63,833 nt of DNA. Origin: Muribaculaceae bacterium (GTDB lineage Bacteria; Bacteroidota; Bacteroidia; Bacteroidales; Muribaculaceae). A program made the translations under genes and the position numbers. The notes beneath the pieces are model-generated. The model was not told the DNA's origin. It searched no databases and saw only the letters and a list, made by a program, of their open reading frames with translations. Numbering within the stretch: the stretch's first letter is position 1; the number at the start of each line of letters is the position of its first letter. The DNA is taken from positions 1-63,833 of the forward strand of contig JAFZAC010000004.1 in NCBI GenBank assembly GCA_017548365.1, written 5' to 3'. This document shows positions 34,589 to 43,243 of the stretch, piece after piece.

Positions 34589-35401
34589 ATGGCACAGTAT
34601 TATTTAGTACAAAATGGACAGAAAGCAGGTCCTTTCACTGTTGAACAATTGTTACAGAATGGCTTGAATCCTGATTCGCTTGTTTTCACTCAAGGTATGA
34701 CAGCATGGACTAAGGCCGCCGAGGTTCCCGAGCTCGTTGCAGCTTTGGCTCCAGCACCTGCTCCAGCTCCAGCACCTGCTGCTCAGCCGCAATATCAGGC
34801 TGCACAACCTCAATACCAGGCTCCACAGCCACAATATCAACAACCACAGCCTCAATACCAGCAGCCCTATCAGCAGCCAGCTATGGGCAACTATGTAGCA
34901 ACTCCACAGATGGACTTTGTGACAGCTGTTAAAACTTGCTTCAAGAAGTATTTCGACTTCAAGGGCCGCGCTCGTCGCAGCGAGTTTTGGTGGTTCATGC
35001 TTGCAACATGGATTATCAATGCTGTAGTGAATGGTACTCTTTCTTCTATAGTCAGTGGACTGATGGCAAAGAAACAAGCTATTCAGCAAGCAGCAATAAA
35101 CGATATTTTCAGTGGAAACGGTATTGATACTGCTGCAATCGAGTCTCAAGATCCTACAGGCACAATAATATTCCTTTGCGTGTTGATGTTTATCATTTTT
35201 GTTGCAATCTTTATTCCACAACTTTCGGCAGGTGCTCGTCGTTTGCATGACCTTGGCAAAAGTGGCCATCTGCAATGGCTTCATCTCGCAAGTATCTTCT
35301 GTGGCATTGGTTCGATTATAGTCTTAATTCTTTGTATCCCAGAAGGTAAGCCCGAACCCAACAAATATGGCGAATCGCCCAAGTTTGTACGTCAACAATA
35401 A
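34589..35401 (+). CDS. GYF_2 + Pro/Ala/Gln-rich linker + DUF805 membrane protein
   Basis: 270 residues from the ATG at 34589; the upstream ATG lies before the transcription start. The N-terminal ~50 residues (YYLVQNGQKAGPFTVEQLL...) are a GYF_2-like domain with the 'GPF' core and the pattern 'sLV...GM..W..A..VPEL'. A Pro/Ala then Gln/Pro/Tyr repeat linker follows (about 52-100, e.g. QPQYQAPQPQYQQ). The C-terminus (about 105-262) is DUF805: FKGRARRSEFWWFML, then several TM segments and SAGARRLHDLGKSG. First gene of the four-gene GYF cluster. Function unknown. Confidence 0.85.
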   Translation: MAQYYLVQNGQKAGPFTVEQLLQNGLNPDSLVFTQGMTAWTKAAEVPELVAALAPAPAPAPAPAAQPQYQAAQPQYQAPQPQYQQPQPQYQQPYQQPAMGNYVATPQMDFVTAVKTCFKKYFDFKGRARRSEFWWFMLATWIINAVVNGTLSSIVSGLMAKKQAIQQAAINDIFSGNGIDTAAIESQDPTGTIIFLCVLMFIIFVAIFIPQLSAGARRLHDLGKSGHLQWLHLASIFCGIGSIIVLILCIPEGKPEPNKYGESPKFVRQQ

Positions 35402-35422
35402 AACATGTTATCATAGGTTAAT

Positions 35423-35460
35423 CATCTGTCAAGCAGGCTTGTATGTTTGCTTGACAGATG
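35423..35460 (+). promoter_or_regulatory. 13-bp perfect hairpin in the GYF intergenic leader
   Basis: CATCTGTCAAGCA (35423-35435) pairs exactly with TGCTTGACAGATG (35448-35460), with a 12-nt loop. No T-run follows, and the next start codon is only 16 nt downstream (35477). It is more likely an mRNA processing or stability element, or a translation-control hairpin, than a terminator. Confidence 0.65.
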
Positions 35461-35476
35461 TAAATATCACATTATT

Positions 35477-36160
35477 ATGGCACAATATTATATTGGAAGA
35501 GATAACCAGCGATTAGGCCCATTTGAAGTGCATCAACTGCTTTCAAATGGATTGACTCCCGACTCGCTGGTGTGGTGCAATGGTATGGCAGGCTGGGAAA
35601 TGGCAAAGAATGTGCCTGAGCTTTCAGTACTCTTTGTTGCTCAGCAACCTCAGTACCAGCAACCCCAGTATCAACAGCCTCAGTATGGTGGTGGCTATCA
35701 ACAACCTCAGTATGGTGGCTATCAGCAACAACAGTATCAACAACCTCAGTACCAACAGCCGCAGTATCAGCAGCAACCAGCATATATGGCAGGTGCTTAT
35801 TCGCAACCCATGGGTGGTGGTGGCAGCAGGCAAAAAGTTGATATGTTTATCATGGCTAATAAAGACAATTTCCCTGCCGAAAAGATTCCTTACATTCAGG
35901 AACGATTGTCGTTGCTTGATGACAATACACTAAACTCATTGTCGATGCTCTCATTCAAGAGCCCAATGACAGCTTTGCTGCTATCTTTGTTCCTGGGTTG
36001 CTATGGTGTTGACCGCTTCTATCTTGGCGACACCGGTATGGGAATTGGTAAGTTGGTGACATTAGGCGGTTGCGGAATATGGGCAATTATTGATTGGTTC
36101 TTGATTATGGGTGCTACTCGTGAGAAGAACTATGAGATGATAGCTCCTTATCTCCCATAA
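35477..36160 (+). CDS. GYF_2 + Gln/Tyr-rich linker + TM2-domain membrane protein
   Basis: 227 residues from the ATG at 35477. GYF_2-like domain at 1-50 ([19 protein letters not shown]...). Linker ~53-115 made of [12 protein letters not shown] and QQQYQQ repeats, low in other residues. A charged helical stretch follows ([23 protein letters not shown]), then a TM2 domain (about 160-220) with the [21 protein letters not shown] turn-helix and a glycine-rich second TM segment. TM2 proteins usually have two helices joined by a DRFY-type loop, as here. A terminator-like hairpin sits after it. Confidence 0.85.
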   Translation: MAQYYIGRDNQRLGPFEVHQLLSNGLTPDSLVWCNGMAGWEMAKNVPELSVLFVAQQPQYQQPQYQQPQYGGGYQQPQYGGYQQQQYQQPQYQQPQYQQQPAYMAGAYSQPMGGGGSRQKVDMFIMANKDNFPAEKIPYIQERLSLLDDNTLNSLSMLSFKSPMTALLLSLFLGCYGVDRFYLGDTGMGIGKLVTLGGCGIWAIIDWFLIMGATREKNYEMIAPYLP

Positions 36161-36197
36161 ATAGATTAAAAAAAGCTAAGAATCAATTGTTAACAAG

Positions 36198-36243
36198 TGA
36201 GGGTGTAAAAATATTATAAGACTTTCTTGCACCCTCATTTTTT
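36198..36243 (+). terminator. Intrinsic terminator inside the GYF cluster
   Basis: TGAGGGTG (36198-36205) pairs with CACCCTCA (36230-36237), followed by six T (36238-36243). The next GYF gene starts at 36256, only 12 nt later, with no promoter visible in between. It is therefore probably a leaky terminator or attenuator that lowers expression of the last two genes. Confidence 0.75.
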
Positions 36244-36255
36244 ATGTTTAAATCT

Positions 36256-36846
36256 ATGGCACAGTATTATATTGGAATAAACAATCAGCAGTTAGGACCA
36301 TTTGAGGTAGACCAGTTATTAGCCAATGGATTAACCCCCGACACGCTAGTCTGGTGCAATGGTATGGCCAGCTGGGAGATGGCAAAAAATGTACCTGAGC
36401 TTTCAAGGCTATTTATACCTCAGCAGCCTCAGTACCAGCAACCCCAATATCAACAGCAACAGTATGGCGGTTACCAGCAACCTCAGTATCAACAATCACA
36501 ATATGGTGGAGGCTATCAACAACCACAGTACCAGCAGCATGCTTTTCAAAAATATCCCAATTATATAGGATGGAATGTGGCAATCATGGTCATGAGTGTA
36601 TTTTGTTGTTGTAATCCAATATCATTAATATTTGGTATTATTGGTTTGGTGAATGGAACCAATGTAAATAAGGCTGCTAATGAGGGCAATTATGAAGTGG
36701 CCCAGAGCAAATCTCGTTCAGCAAAATCTATGGCAATGATAGGAACTATAGTATTTATAGTTTGCATTTTGCTTATTTTAGTATTTTATGCTTTGAGCCC
36801 TGAATTCCGCGAAGCGTTTAACGAAGGGATACGTAAAAAGTATTAA
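36256..36846 (+). CDS. GYF_2 + Gln/Tyr-rich linker + CD225/dispanin-like membrane protein
   Basis: 196 residues from the ATG at 36256 (an in-frame ATG at 36244 directly abuts the terminator T-run). GYF_2-like domain 1-50, Gln/Tyr-rich linker about 55-95. The C-terminal ~90 residues have the CD225/dispanin (IFITM-like) pattern: WNVAIMVMSVFCCCNPISLI, a first TM/re-entrant segment with a CCC cluster, then VNGTNVNKAANEGNYEVAQSKSRSAKS and a second TM segment. The CD225 call is from memory of the pattern. Confidence 0.75.
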   Translation: MAQYYIGINNQQLGPFEVDQLLANGLTPDTLVWCNGMASWEMAKNVPELSRLFIPQQPQYQQPQYQQQQYGGYQQPQYQQSQYGGGYQQPQYQQHAFQKYPNYIGWNVAIMVMSVFCCCNPISLIFGIIGLVNGTNVNKAANEGNYEVAQSKSRSAKSMAMIGTIVFIVCILLILVFYALSPEFREAFNEGIRKKY

Positions 36847-36864
36847 TCTTACATAAATTTCATA

Positions 36865-37632
36865 ATGGCACAGTATTATATCGGAATAAACAATCAGCAG
36901 TTAGGACCATTCGAAGTTCATCAATTGCTTGCAAATGGTTTGACCCCCGACACGTTCGTGTGGTGCTCAGGTATGCCGAGTTGGCAGATGGCAAGAAACG
37001 TTCCTGAGCTTGCCGGACTGTTTGTTTCCCAACAACCTCAATATGGTGGCGGTTACCAGCAACCGCAGTATCAGCAACCTCAGTACGGTGGCGGGTTTCA
37101 ACAAACCCAGTATGGTGGCTATCAGCAACCTCAGTATGGCTATGTTGATCCTCAGTTGGCTTCCGACAATCATCTGGCGATGTATGGCGAGCGTCCTCAA
37201 GTAAGTTTTGGCGATTCTATCAAGATTTGCTTTAACAAGTTTGCCGATTTCACAGGACGTGCCCGTCGAAGCGAGTTCTGGTGGTTTTATCTCTTCAATG
37301 TACTCGTAAGCTCTGTCTCTTGTGGTCTTGGAGGCCTTGTATGCTTCATCCCCATGATGGCGGTGTCGGTTCGTCGTCTGCACGATACCGGCCACAGCGG
37401 TTGGTGGTATTTCATACCAGTTATAATTAGTTCGGTCTACATGATCACTTTCTATCCATTATGGATTTATGGTTTAGCAAGAGGCAAAGAAACGTTGATA
37501 ACAATAGGCTTCATAGCTCTTGGTATATTCATATTGGTGATGTTGTATTATACCATTATGCAGATTATTTTTTATTGCCGGGACAGTGACCCCGAAGAAA
37601 ATCAATATGGCTTCTCGCCCAAGTATCAGTAA
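36865..37632 (+). CDS. GYF_2 + Gln/Tyr-rich linker + DUF805 membrane protein
   Basis: 255 residues. GYF_2-like domain 1-50, almost identical at the DNA level to the previous gene's start (GTATTATATyGGAATAAACAA). Linker about 55-95 of [14 protein letters not shown] repeats. DUF805 domain about 110-250: DFTGRARRSEFWWFYLF, MAVSVRRLHDTGHSGWWYF, and several TM segments. Last gene of the cluster, followed by a hairpin. It is closer to the first gene in domain plan and to the third in its N-terminus, showing mix-and-match duplication. Confidence 0.85.
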   Translation: MAQYYIGINNQQLGPFEVHQLLANGLTPDTFVWCSGMPSWQMARNVPELAGLFVSQQPQYGGGYQQPQYQQPQYGGGFQQTQYGGYQQPQYGYVDPQLASDNHLAMYGERPQVSFGDSIKICFNKFADFTGRARRSEFWWFYLFNVLVSSVSCGLGGLVCFIPMMAVSVRRLHDTGHSGWWYFIPVIISSVYMITFYPLWIYGLARGKETLITIGFIALGIFILVMLYYTIMQIIFYCRDSDPEENQYGFSPKYQ

Positions 37633-37652
37633 AAAATATCCGTAAATAAATA

Positions 37653-37685
37653 ACTCCCCGTTGAGCATTGTGCTAAACGGGGAGT
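37653..37685 (+). terminator. Hairpin at the end of the GYF cluster
   Basis: ACTCCCCGTT (37653-37662) pairs with AACGGGGAGT (37676-37685); a moderate T-rich tail (ATTGTGTTTTA) follows. It lies between the GYF cluster and the convergent DUF4294 gene, so it can serve both. Confidence 0.7.
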
Positions 37686-37717
37686 ATTGTGTTTTATAGT
37701 TATCAAATTGGGGGGCG

Positions 37718-38344
37718 TCACAAGCCCCCTTGTTCAACTCCAACGCAAATTCTCTCGAGCATAGCATCATATTTATTGCTCTCGGGGTGGTATCCATCTC
37801 GCATATTCACCCCGAAGAATCGTCCGAATGTTTGCCAGAATCCTGCTCTGAAAGTTCCCATAAAAGCCTTGATGATATAATAACTTTTCTGGTTTGTTTC
37901 CCTGTTAACCAGTTTGATAAGTACTTTACCTTGGTTAGTGGAGAATTTCTTTAATCTAGGCTTATATTGGTTGAAAACTTCTTTTTCAAATTGGACCAAG
38001 TAAGCTTCTTTCTCATTATGTGACGAGAAAGTTTCGAGATACTCATAGGTCTCTTGTAGAGTGGTGTTTATAAGCTTGGCGTAGGGTAGTGCAAGTTTCA
38101 CGTCGCGCACTGTGCGCCAGTAGAATTCCTTTTCGGCGTCATTTTTGAATTTCTCGCTAGGGTAAACGACGATAGTGTTGAGAATCACCTTATATACCGT
38201 GTCTCCTCCTTGCGTTACGCTATATCCCCATTTTGCCACAAAGTTTTTCCTCACCGATGGCAGTGAAATATCATCGGCAAGGGCAGTGCTGGCTATCGAA
38301 GCAAAGAAGACTAGTAGTATCGATATGTTGAAAATGCGTTTCAT
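37718..38344 (-). CDS. Exported DUF4294 protein
   Basis: 209 residues from the ATG at 38344, which gives a clean signal peptide (MKRIFNISILLVFFASIASTALA); upstream in-frame ATGs add a poor leader. The mature part has the DUF4294 features VYPSEKFKNDAEKEFYWRTVRDVKLALPYAK and a C-terminal MGTFRAGFWQTFGRFFG (assignment by memory). Function unknown. A gap of 126 nt separates it from the outer-membrane protein gene upstream, so it may be transcribed alone. Confidence 0.75.
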   Translation of the reverse strand: MKRIFNISILLVFFASIASTALADDISLPSVRKNFVAKWGYSVTQGGDTVYKVILNTIVVYPSEKFKNDAEKEFYWRTVRDVKLALPYAKLINTTLQETYEYLETFSSHNEKEAYLVQFEKEVFNQYKPRLKKFSTNQGKVLIKLVNRETNQKSYYIIKAFMGTFRAGFWQTFGRFFGVNMRDGYHPESNKYDAMLERICVGVEQGGL

Positions 38345-38470
38345 TGACAACATTGTGTTTACACATTGTTTTGTATTAGACTGCAAATGTAATATAAAGT
38401 TTCATTGATGCAAGCTAAAAGTAGTATAAAAAGTGTGAAGCTTACATGAATTTAATTTATAAACAGGTTT

Positions 38471-39667
38471 TTATAGCCTGAACAGGCGCGCCAGGCCCAA
38501 GTAGCTCACGTTGATGCCAAGATGTATGCCGCTCACTGTGGGATCGCATTTGGTGAACTTGCTGCTGGCAATCCAAGGTGTGATGCGCAACGATGATGTC
38601 CATCGCTCACGATGTGAGTAGCCTGTTAACGAAGTGTTGGTCACGCGGCTGCTGAAGTTGATGTCGAAATCTATTGATGCTATCACCCCAAAGCTGTTGA
38701 GGTTGCGTTTCTCGACACTTGTGGTGGTGCGCACATCATTCCCGTCGTCATCCTTGCTCCAACTGTAGTTGGCAATATCCCATCTGTAATGGTTGTAGAA
38801 ACCGCCCACATTGGGCGTGATGCTCAAGCGGCCGTGGTTGAGTATCGTGTAGCCCACCTGCACGCTTGAAGTGAAGTGGGTGGCATTACTTGAATTGTTG
38901 CCTTGCAGCGGACGCCCCTCCTCGTCGGGAGCGATGTTGAAGATGTTGTCGTTACGATAGGAGGGTTGGCCAAATGCCACATCGCCCTTGATTTTGAAGT
39001 TTTTATAACCACCAGTAAGGCCTGCGTGGAACATTGCGCTACCGCCAAAGTTGTCGTATAACGACCCAGTGGGGCGGTCATAACCTACGCCGGCATAGAA
39101 GCCGTAGCAGCCCGACATAGTAGTAACTTGTGGTATTTGTGGGGTGCCCAATGCATTGAGCTGACTCTCGATGTTGTCTTCCCAGCTGCTTACTGCTGCC
39201 TCAAGGGTGCCATTTTTGGTCTCCTGGGCAATTTGACGCACTCGTTGGTAGTATAAATCCTTATAATATTGCAATCTCTCCTCTACCTTGGCACCGCTGA
39301 TGCCGCTATTTATCTCCTCTTGCAAATGGCGGCGCATGAGTTCGAGCAAGTCAAATTGCAGCTGGTGGTAGCGCAATCGCTCTGGAGTGCGACGCTCGAA
39401 GCTGCTTGCCGAAGACCGGCGGTGCATGATGGCTCGAGCCTCCAGACGCGCTGTGGCGTTGTTGCTCAAGCTGCTCTCGATAGGAGTGGCGCTGAGCTCT
39501 ACTTCCATGTGTGAATCCTCGCTCGAGGTTGGCGGAATCACTTGCATGAAGTCAATCCAGTCGAGTGGACCGTCGCTCCACAACTTGATATCGTCGAGCA
39601 TGGCAGCGCTTGCCATGGCAGGTGCAATTATCACTGAAAACAATATAATACCTAAAGTCTTTCTCAT
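38471..39667 (-). CDS. Outer-membrane protein with N-terminal DUF922-like segment
   Basis: 398 residues with a signal peptide to about 21. The first ~60 mature residues (LDWIDFMQVIPPTS...SHMEVELSATPIESS) resemble the start of DUF922 proteins (W-x-D-F, then T-like-s...). A helical middle (about 90-175, HQLQFDLLELMRRHLQEEI) is followed from ~185 by alternating strands of a beta-barrel (YGFYAGVGYDRPTGSLYDN, FKIKGDVAFG, TSSVQVGYTIL). I do not recognise an exact family. It is upstream of DUF4294 and downstream of the large receptor on the same strand, but gaps of over 100 nt suggest separate transcription. Confidence 0.65.
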   Translation of the reverse strand: MRKTLGIILFSVIIAPAMASAAMLDDIKLWSDGPLDWIDFMQVIPPTSSEDSHMEVELSATPIESSLSNNATARLEARAIMHRRSSASSFERRTPERLRYHQLQFDLLELMRRHLQEEINSGISGAKVEERLQYYKDLYYQRVRQIAQETKNGTLEAAVSSWEDNIESQLNALGTPQIPQVTTMSGCYGFYAGVGYDRPTGSLYDNFGGSAMFHAGLTGGYKNFKIKGDVAFGQPSYRNDNIFNIAPDEEGRPLQGNNSSNATHFTSSVQVGYTILNHGRLSITPNVGGFYNHYRWDIANYSWSKDDDGNDVRTTTSVEKRNLNSFGVIASIDFDINFSSRVTNTSLTGYSHRERWTSSLRITPWIASSKFTKCDPTVSGIHLGINVSYLGLARLFRL

Positions 39668-39769
39668 AACATAGTCATTTATATACTTCTAAAACGCAAG
39701 AAACCACCTAAATATTTTAGCGAGTTACCACAAAACCATGACAACTCGCTAATGATTACTTGAAATCGT

Positions 39770-42760
39770 TTAGAATGGAGGACGTCCACCGAAACCACCT
39801 GGAGGGGGACCACTGGGTCGGCCACCACCTGGAGGAGGTCCACCAGGTCCGCGGAATTCGTTCTTGTTCTCAGGCTCCTGACCCTTGGCAAAAGTAGTGA
39901 AGCGATAGGTGAAGGTGAGCATGCCGTAACGTCCCAGCGAGTTGTAGATGGCATCCTGGATGTAGCTTGCAGTTTGAGAGCGTTCAATGTTCTTCTGTTG
40001 TCCAAGAATGTCGTAAACCGAAATTTGAACCGATGCCGACTTGTCACGCAAGAACTGGTAAGCTATAGAGCCGTTCCAAATCCATTGGTTGGTGTTATAT
40101 CCTGAAGAATAACCTCTAGTTGTACTGAAGTTCAGGTCGGTGCTGATAACCAGTCCGAAAGGTGCCGAGTAGGTGCCGTTGAACATGGCGCCCCAGGTGT
40201 GCACATTGCGGTCGCGGCTGGTCTGCATGGAGTTGTGGGTGAGCTGGTAGCCGTAACGTGGTCTAAGCTCAAGGTCAAACAACGCTGTGCGGTAAGCAAT
40301 ACCTGGCGCAATATTAAGATTGAAACCAGTGCTCTTGTTCAGTTCGTTGTTGGTATATCCCTTCGATTGCGAGAGGCGGGCGAAGATATTGCTGTTGAAG
40401 TACCACGCCTTGCTTGCGCTGAAGGGGAAGCTGAGCATGTTCATCGCCATAGCGTCCCACACGCCATTGATATTGGTGTAAGTTGTGGTCTGACCACCAG
40501 TGAGTGGATCGTTGGTGATGGTTGAGATAATGCTGTTTTGTTGCACATTGAAATTCATCATCGCCATGATGCTGCGTTGGCTGTCCTGGTTGAAGTCGCT
40601 GAAACGCAGGTTAATGCGGTGACTAAAGGTTGGCTTCAAATCGGGATTACCAATCACGATGTTCAATGGGTTGCTCACATCGGCAACTGGCTGCAACTGG
40701 GCAATGCTGGGCTGACTGCTGCGCAAGCGGTAGTCAAATGCCAGGTTGCGGGTCTTAGAGAACTTATAGCGGATGCGTGCAAAAGGTGCCACACTCCAAG
40801 CCCAGCGTGCCGGGATGTTGCGTGCGCTGTTGATAAGGTCGGTGCTCTTTGACATCGCGGAGTTGACCGAGAATCCCACATTTAGGTTCATAGCTTTGGT
40901 AACCTTTTGGTAACCAATCTGGAACTCCTGGTTGAAGAACTGGTTGCGGAAGTCATTGCTCAGATCTTCATTGAATATGCGGTCAAGCTCATCACCAAGT
41001 TCAACATCAATAATCTCACTTAGCAACATTCCATCTTGAAGGGCATAGGCTCCGTAGGTTTCGGATATCATATTACGCGTTGTGGGGTTAAGCACAAGTC
41101 CCATCATAACATCATTCTTAGTCATTTTAGGCACTGGCATAACCACGTTGGCATAATTGCGCATTACATCATAGACGCTCTTATTGGCCTTCGTCACATT
41201 ATAGTTTGCGCTATAAGATAAAGTCAGGAACTGTGCTTTCTTAATGTCGCCCAGTGGCTCTGTCCAGCTCAAACGTCCATTTATCCTATTGGTCTTGCGC
41301 AGGTTGTCATATACCTGGTCGATGGTTTCTTCCTGGTCGAGTAAGTAGTAGTTGTTGCGCGTGAACGTATTGCCGTCCTCATCAATATTGCTGTAGTTAT
41401 AGTTGAGGAAGAGGCTGTAGCTGCGGCCTGGGTGCGACTGGAACTTGTGGTTGTAGATAAATCGTCCGCCAAACTCGTAGCTCTTGCCGTGGTTGTCATA
41501 GTAGCTCAAGCTGCGGTTCACAGGGGAGCGCATGGCATCGCCGGCGCGTGTCATTGAGGTGTCGCTACTCTCGCTGTGTGAGAAATTCAACGACAAGTAA
41601 GGGCGGAAATCGATAGTGTTGAACGAGTCAACCTCCCATTTCAAGCGGAAATTACCACGAATGTTGTGGGTCTTATCGAGAGCCATCGATAAAGCATCAC
41701 GGTAGCTTGTTGAGTCGTTGAAGATGTTTTGACGGCTAGTGCTCGTGCGGGTGTCGCGGCTGGTGTGAGAGTAGGTCACGTCACCACCTACACGGAAGTG
41801 TTCATCTTCCTTAGAGCCTACGTTGAAGTTAACACCAAGCATCTGAGACGTAGTGATGCCTCGGTCACCGCCAAAACGGCGGAATCGCGATGCGCCGCCA
41901 TCGGTGAATCCCACATTGTTGGTATTGTTGGCATTGCCTGTGAAAGTGAACTGGTTGCCGTCTCTGAAGTAGTTGGCAATCACGTTGCCCAAATAACGGT
42001 TATCGGTTCCATATCCCGCTGTCACAGTTCCAAACCAGCCATTATTCATGCCTTTCTTCACTGTGAGGTTGATAACCGTTTCGTCTTCGCCGTCGTCCAC
42101 ACCGGTGAGTCGTGCAAGATCGCTCTTGCGGTCAATCACTTGCAGCTTGTTGACCATGTCGGCAGGGATGTTTTTCGATGCCATCGTTGGATCGTCACTG
42201 AAGAATTCCTTGCCGTCAATAAGAATCTTTTTCACTTCCTTGCCGTTGGCGGTAATCTTACCGTCACTGCTTACCTCCACTCCAGGCATTCGCTTCAAGA
42301 GGTCTTCCACTACAGCGTTTGCCTGCATTTTGTAGGTGTCAGCATTATACTCGATGGTGTCTTCCTTGACTAGCACGGTAGTCTTGACACCCATAACCAC
42401 GACGTCCTTAAGCACAATGGTGTTTTGCTCAAGAGCGATGATTCCCATGTTCACATCTCGGCCGTCGGCACCAATGCTCACACGTTTTACAACGTCTTTA
42501 TATCCAAAGTAGGAGCATTTCAGGTAATAATGTCCTTCTGGCACATCCTCAAGGTTGAAGACTCCGTTCCAGTCGGCAACGGTGCCGTCAACATAAGTGC
42601 TGTCTTTGTCGGTCTTCAATAGTGCGATATTGGCTTGAAGTAGCTCGGTGCTGTCGCTGGAGTCGATTACGATACCATTGATTACAGCAGCGCTGGCATT
42701 GCCTACAGCGATTGCCACAAGCGCCATCGCTACCAACATGAATTTAAATAAGTTTTTCAT
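39770..42760 (-). CDS. TonB-dependent-receptor-like outer-membrane protein with Pro/Gly-rich tail
   Basis: 996 residues from the ATG at 42760 (signal peptide MKNLFKFMLVAMALVAIAVG); the upstream in-frame ATG at 42805 would be at or before the transcription start. Carboxypeptidase-regulatory-like domain about 25-110, plug about 115-240 (VEVSSDGKITANGKEVKKILIDGKEFF), and a large C-terminal barrel. It belongs to the outer-membrane-barrel receptor group without a SusD partner. The last ~30 residues are unusual: a GPGGPPPGGGRPSGPPPGG-type tail after the barrel. Confidence 0.85.
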   Translation of the reverse strand: MKNLFKFMLVAMALVAIAVGNASAAVINGIVIDSSDSTELLQANIALLKTDKDSTYVDGTVADWNGVFNLEDVPEGHYYLKCSYFGYKDVVKRVSIGADGRDVNMGIIALEQNTIVLKDVVVMGVKTTVLVKEDTIEYNADTYKMQANAVVEDLLKRMPGVEVSSDGKITANGKEVKKILIDGKEFFSDDPTMASKNIPADMVNKLQVIDRKSDLARLTGVDDGEDETVINLTVKKGMNNGWFGTVTAGYGTDNRYLGNVIANYFRDGNQFTFTGNANNTNNVGFTDGGASRFRRFGGDRGITTSQMLGVNFNVGSKEDEHFRVGGDVTYSHTSRDTRTSTSRQNIFNDSTSYRDALSMALDKTHNIRGNFRLKWEVDSFNTIDFRPYLSLNFSHSESSDTSMTRAGDAMRSPVNRSLSYYDNHGKSYEFGGRFIYNHKFQSHPGRSYSLFLNYNYSNIDEDGNTFTRNNYYLLDQEETIDQVYDNLRKTNRINGRLSWTEPLGDIKKAQFLTLSYSANYNVTKANKSVYDVMRNYANVVMPVPKMTKNDVMMGLVLNPTTRNMISETYGAYALQDGMLLSEIIDVELGDELDRIFNEDLSNDFRNQFFNQEFQIGYQKVTKAMNLNVGFSVNSAMSKSTDLINSARNIPARWAWSVAPFARIRYKFSKTRNLAFDYRLRSSQPSIAQLQPVADVSNPLNIVIGNPDLKPTFSHRINLRFSDFNQDSQRSIMAMMNFNVQQNSIISTITNDPLTGGQTTTYTNINGVWDAMAMNMLSFPFSASKAWYFNSNIFARLSQSKGYTNNELNKSTGFNLNIAPGIAYRTALFDLELRPRYGYQLTHNSMQTSRDRNVHTWGAMFNGTYSAPFGLVISTDLNFSTTRGYSSGYNTNQWIWNGSIAYQFLRDKSASVQISVYDILGQQKNIERSQTASYIQDAIYNSLGRYGMLTFTYRFTTFAKGQEPENKNEFRGPGGPPPGGGRPSGPPPGGFGGRPPF

Positions 42761-42817
42761 TAAATATGAATTCTTTTGGTTTATTATCATTTTAGTAGTG
42801 TGCATTTCTTTACGCTA

Positions 42818-42850
42818 CAAAGGTAACACAATTAATCACTACTTACCAAA
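42818..42850 (-). promoter_or_regulatory. Promoter of the receptor gene
   Basis: The minus strand has TTTG (42850-42847), 21 nt, then TACCTTTG (42825-42818), 57 nt before the ATG at 42760. The intergenic 42761-43239 otherwise contains only the divergent susC promoter and leader. Confidence 0.8.
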
Positions 42851-43092
42851 TCTAATATACGATTGCACGTTTTTTATAGATGAAACGAAATGAAACGGTT
42901 TTTTGGGGGCAATTGTCATGCGATTTTGGACGATATAATAGCTGATAAACGTTAACAAAGGGGCTGTTTTTTTTGAATGCCGTTCCTTTTTCTATAATTA
43001 TTATATAAATATGAAAAATCTCTGAAAAAATATGTTTTACAACATCTTTATTAACTTTTAATTAGATTTGTATTGTTTTTTTTGAAAAAAAG

Positions 43093-43123
43093 TTGCAAGT
43101 ATTAAAAAAAATAACCATATTTG
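43093..43123 (+). promoter_or_regulatory. Promoter of first susC
   Basis: TTG (43093-43095), 20 nt, CATATTTG (43116-43123) within CCATATTTGCA. The second susC has the same CCATATTTGCA and the same spacing. The leader to the ATG is ~110 nt. Confidence 0.65.
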
Positions 43124-43231
43124 CATTCCAAATATAAGGAAAGTTTATTTGTTGTTAAGTTTAACGTTAATTTAGACTTTGAGAAAAAATAGTAAAACTA
43201 ATTTATAATCAATTTAATAATTAACTAAAAC

Positions 43232-43243
43232 ATGTGCGTATGA
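43232..43243 (+). promoter_or_regulatory. Three-codon upstream ORF overlapping the susC start
   Basis: ATG-TGC-GTA-TGA (43232-43243) ends in a TGA that overlaps the susC ATG (43240-43242) as ATGA. The 19-nt block ACATGTGCGTATGAAAAAG is identical at the second susC. It could couple translation of susC to the mini-ORF. Confidence 0.5.

Noticed and set aside
35640..37140. Short repeated CAGTATCAACAGCC-type units, CRISPR-like at first sight
   Set aside because: The repeats code the Gln/Tyr-rich linkers in frame, have no constant spacer length and no cas genes are near.
43234..43239. GTG start for the first SusC (and 48707 for the second)
   Set aside because: Two extra residues before the ATG; the ATG gives the normal signal peptide and the GTG is part of the three-codon uORF block.
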